Below, piece by piece: positions 6,601 to 7,271 of a DNA stretch of 7,271 nucleotides (position 1 is the stretch's first letter; each line of letters starts with the position of its first letter). Source of the DNA: Pseudomonadota bacterium. Its GTDB lineage: Bacteria > Pseudomonadota > Alphaproteobacteria > Acetobacterales > Acetobacteraceae. Under the pieces are notes generated by a model that had not been told where the DNA came from, did not search any database, and was given only the letters and a program-made list of their open reading frames with translations. Location: NCBI GenBank assembly GCA_021815835.1, contig JAKAZN010000081.1, positions 1-7,271 of the forward strand, in the 5' to 3' direction. Position numbers and translations under genes: made by a program.

Positions 6601-6608
6601 CCAGCGGC

Positions 6609-6625
6609 CGGTGGTCACCCCACCG
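6609..6625. terminator. Hairpin between convergent purH and DUF427 gene
   Basis: CGGTGG (6609-6614), a 5-nt loop (6615-6619) and CCACCG (6620-6625) form a perfect 6-bp GC-rich stem between two convergent genes only 14 nt apart. A hairpin here reads in both directions and could serve both transcripts. There is no T-run on either side. The loop contains the stop codon of the DUF427 gene, so it overlaps that coding end. Confidence 0.35.
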
Positions 6626-6896
6626 CCACGTCCTCCCAGAAGCCGAATCTCCCACCGATCGCGGCGAGCGCCGGGCGTGGGGCCTCGTAGCTCCAGGCGG
6701 CACGGGCATGGCGGGTGCCGCCGATCACCACGTCGTAGAACTGCACGCCGTGCGGGCAGGCGCGGTCGGACTCGGTTTTCGGCGCTTTTTCCAGCCATTC
6801 GCGGCGGACCGCGCCGGCGGGGAAATAGTCGTAGCCGCCATGCGCGACCGTCTCCGCGCTCTCGGCGATCACGTGTCCGTCCACGCTTGCCTTCAT
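6615..6896 (-). CDS. DUF427 domain-containing protein
   Basis: A 93-residue protein matching DUF427 in length and motif order: MKASVDGHVIAES at the start (the family's 'A-x-x-x-G-x-V-I-A-E-S' strand), GGYDYFP (20-26), CPHGVQFYDVVIGG (47-60), AAWSYEAPRPAL (66-77) and a closing IGGRFGFWEDVAV (80-92). It is a small beta-rich soluble domain with no signal peptide. Its biochemical role is unknown and I do not propose one. The start is set by the conserved first strand and by a strong GGAGG site 5 nt upstream; a longer open frame upstream is unsupported low-complexity translation. It runs convergently to purH and divergently from fdsG, so it probably has its own promoter in the 90-bp spacer. Confidence 0.88.
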   Translation of the reverse strand: MKASVDGHVIAESAETVAHGGYDYFPAGAVRREWLEKAPKTESDRACPHGVQFYDVVIGGTRHARAAWSYEAPRPALAAIGGRFGFWEDVAVG

Positions 6897-6901
6897 CCTT
6901 G

Positions 6902-6906
6902 CCTCC
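6902..6906 (-). promoter_or_regulatory. Strong Shine-Dalgarno for the DUF427 gene
   Basis: On the - strand GGAGG lies 5 nt before the ATG at 6896-6894. It is the clearest ribosome site in the window and fixes the start of this small gene. Confidence 0.75.
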
Positions 6907-6975
6907 GTTGCTGGGCGCCCGGGCCGCTTGCATTTCGCCGGGAACCCCCGAATTGTACTACAGGGCGCGGCGCAC

Positions 6976-6980
6976 GGGAG
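6976..6980 (+). promoter_or_regulatory. Shine-Dalgarno for fdsG
   Basis: GGGAG (6976-6980), extended by AG, lies 6 nt before the ATG at 6987 and supports that start. Confidence 0.6.
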
Positions 6981-6986
6981 AGCGGC

Positions 6987-7271
6987 ATGACGGAACAGAC
7001 GTCCTGGAACCCGGAACGGGCGGCGGCGATCATCGCGGCGCATCGCGCGACCGAGGGCGCCACCTTGCCCATCCTGCACGCGCTGCAGCACGCATTCGGC
7101 CATGTGCCGCGCGCGGCAATCCCGATGATCGCCGCGGCGCTGAATCTGACGCGCGCCGAGGTGCACGGCATCGCCAGCTTCTATCACGAATTCCGCGATA
7201 CCCCGCCCGGGCGGCATGTGCTGCGTCTGTGCCGTGCCGAGGCGTGCCAGGCGATGGGGGCGGAGCGGTTG
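6987..7271 (+). CDS. fdsG: NAD-dependent formate dehydrogenase gamma subunit, N-terminal part (partial)
   Basis: The first 95 residues of a NuoE/thioredoxin-like [2Fe-2S] subunit; the gene runs off the right edge (full family members are about 150-160 residues). In the soluble molybdenum FdsABG enzyme the gamma subunit passes electrons from formate oxidation (FdsA) toward the FMN/NAD subunit FdsB. Visible features are the helical N-terminus with LPILHALQHAFGHVP (27-41), the signature HGIASFYHEFR (60-70), PGRHVLRLCRAEACQAMG (74-91), and the first two cluster ligands C82 and C87 in C-x4-C spacing. The CRAEACQ wording fits FdsG better than complex I NuoE. The start is supported by the Shine-Dalgarno at 6976-6980. 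fdsB and fdsA would be expected just outside the window. Confidence 0.9.
   Translation, partial: MTEQTSWNPERAAAIIAAHRATEGATLPILHALQHAFGHVPRAAIPMIAAALNLTRAEVHGIASFYHEFRDTPPGRHVLRLCRAEACQAMGAERL

Larger units (their letters stand above)
6897..6986. promoter_or_regulatory. Divergent intergenic region, DUF427 gene / fdsG
   Basis: A 90-bp spacer between divergent starts, so promoters for both directions are expected here. On the - strand TACAAT (complement of 6952-6957) is a good -10 match about 55 bp before the DUF427 ATG, but no clear -35 accompanies it. On the + strand TTGCAT (6928-6933) followed 17 bp later by AATTGT (6951-6956) is a weak candidate for fdsG. No operator-like palindrome stands out. 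Confidence 0.35.

Noticed and set aside
6238..6933. 231-codon - strand frame across purH and the DUF427 gene
   Set aside because: It overlaps both in another frame, is Arg-rich, and lacks family motifs; DUF427 is read in a different frame with a strong ribosome site.
6897..7217. N-terminal extension of the DUF427 frame up to 7217
   Set aside because: The extra 107 residues are antisense to fdsG and unlike the family; GGAGG 5 nt before the ATG at 6896 fixes the start.
6987..7271. Complex I NuoE
   Set aside because: The CRAEACQAMG and HGIASFYHEFR wording fits FdsG of formate dehydrogenase better; the downstream genes, outside the window, would settle it.

Overview
The window is about 70% G+C and densely packed with genes. 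It looks like an alphaproteobacterium, most likely Acetobacteraceae/Rhodospirillales. The basis is the protein style (Ala/Arg-rich, GC-ending codons), the rpe / heparinase II/III-like / purH neighbourhood, and an FdsG-type formate dehydrogenase subunit. This placement is inferred from recalled gene order and wording of motifs; no search was run.

Layout on the + strand: (i) the last 28 codons of a glycosyltransferase entering from the left edge (1-89); (ii) a 207-bp C/T-rich spacer with a GC hairpin and two triplets of a 14-bp tandem repeat; (iii) rpe (297-1031); (iv) a heparinase II/III-like gene whose TTG start overlaps the rpe stop (1028-2629); (v) two tandem paralogous family-4 glycosyltransferases (2671-3774 and 3890-5008); (vi) purH (5026-6600). 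A small DUF427 gene then runs convergently on the - strand (6615-6896). A 90-bp divergent spacer separates it from fdsG, which runs off the right edge (6987-7271).

How the parts fit: rpe to purH is collinear with short gaps or overlaps and may be one transcription unit. rpe (pentose phosphate / Calvin interconversion) and purH (last two steps to IMP) are housekeeping. The heparinase-like protein and the glycosyltransferases point to glycan assembly or turnover (exopolysaccharide, LPS or a similar polymer). The two glycosyltransferases sit between the heparinase-like gene and purH, which I recall as direct neighbours in many alphaproteobacteria, so the pair looks like a lineage-specific insertion followed by tandem duplication. 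Both glycosyltransferase stops are followed by TAGGG and then, 17 nt after the stop, by ATGAGCG. The second is the purH start; the first may be a relic of it.

I see no CRISPR array, insertion sequence, tRNA or rRNA, and no clear defence or other novel system. The most unusual items are the 14-bp minisatellite before rpe, the duplication junction between the glycosyltransferases, and a few departures from family consensus in Rpe and PurH.
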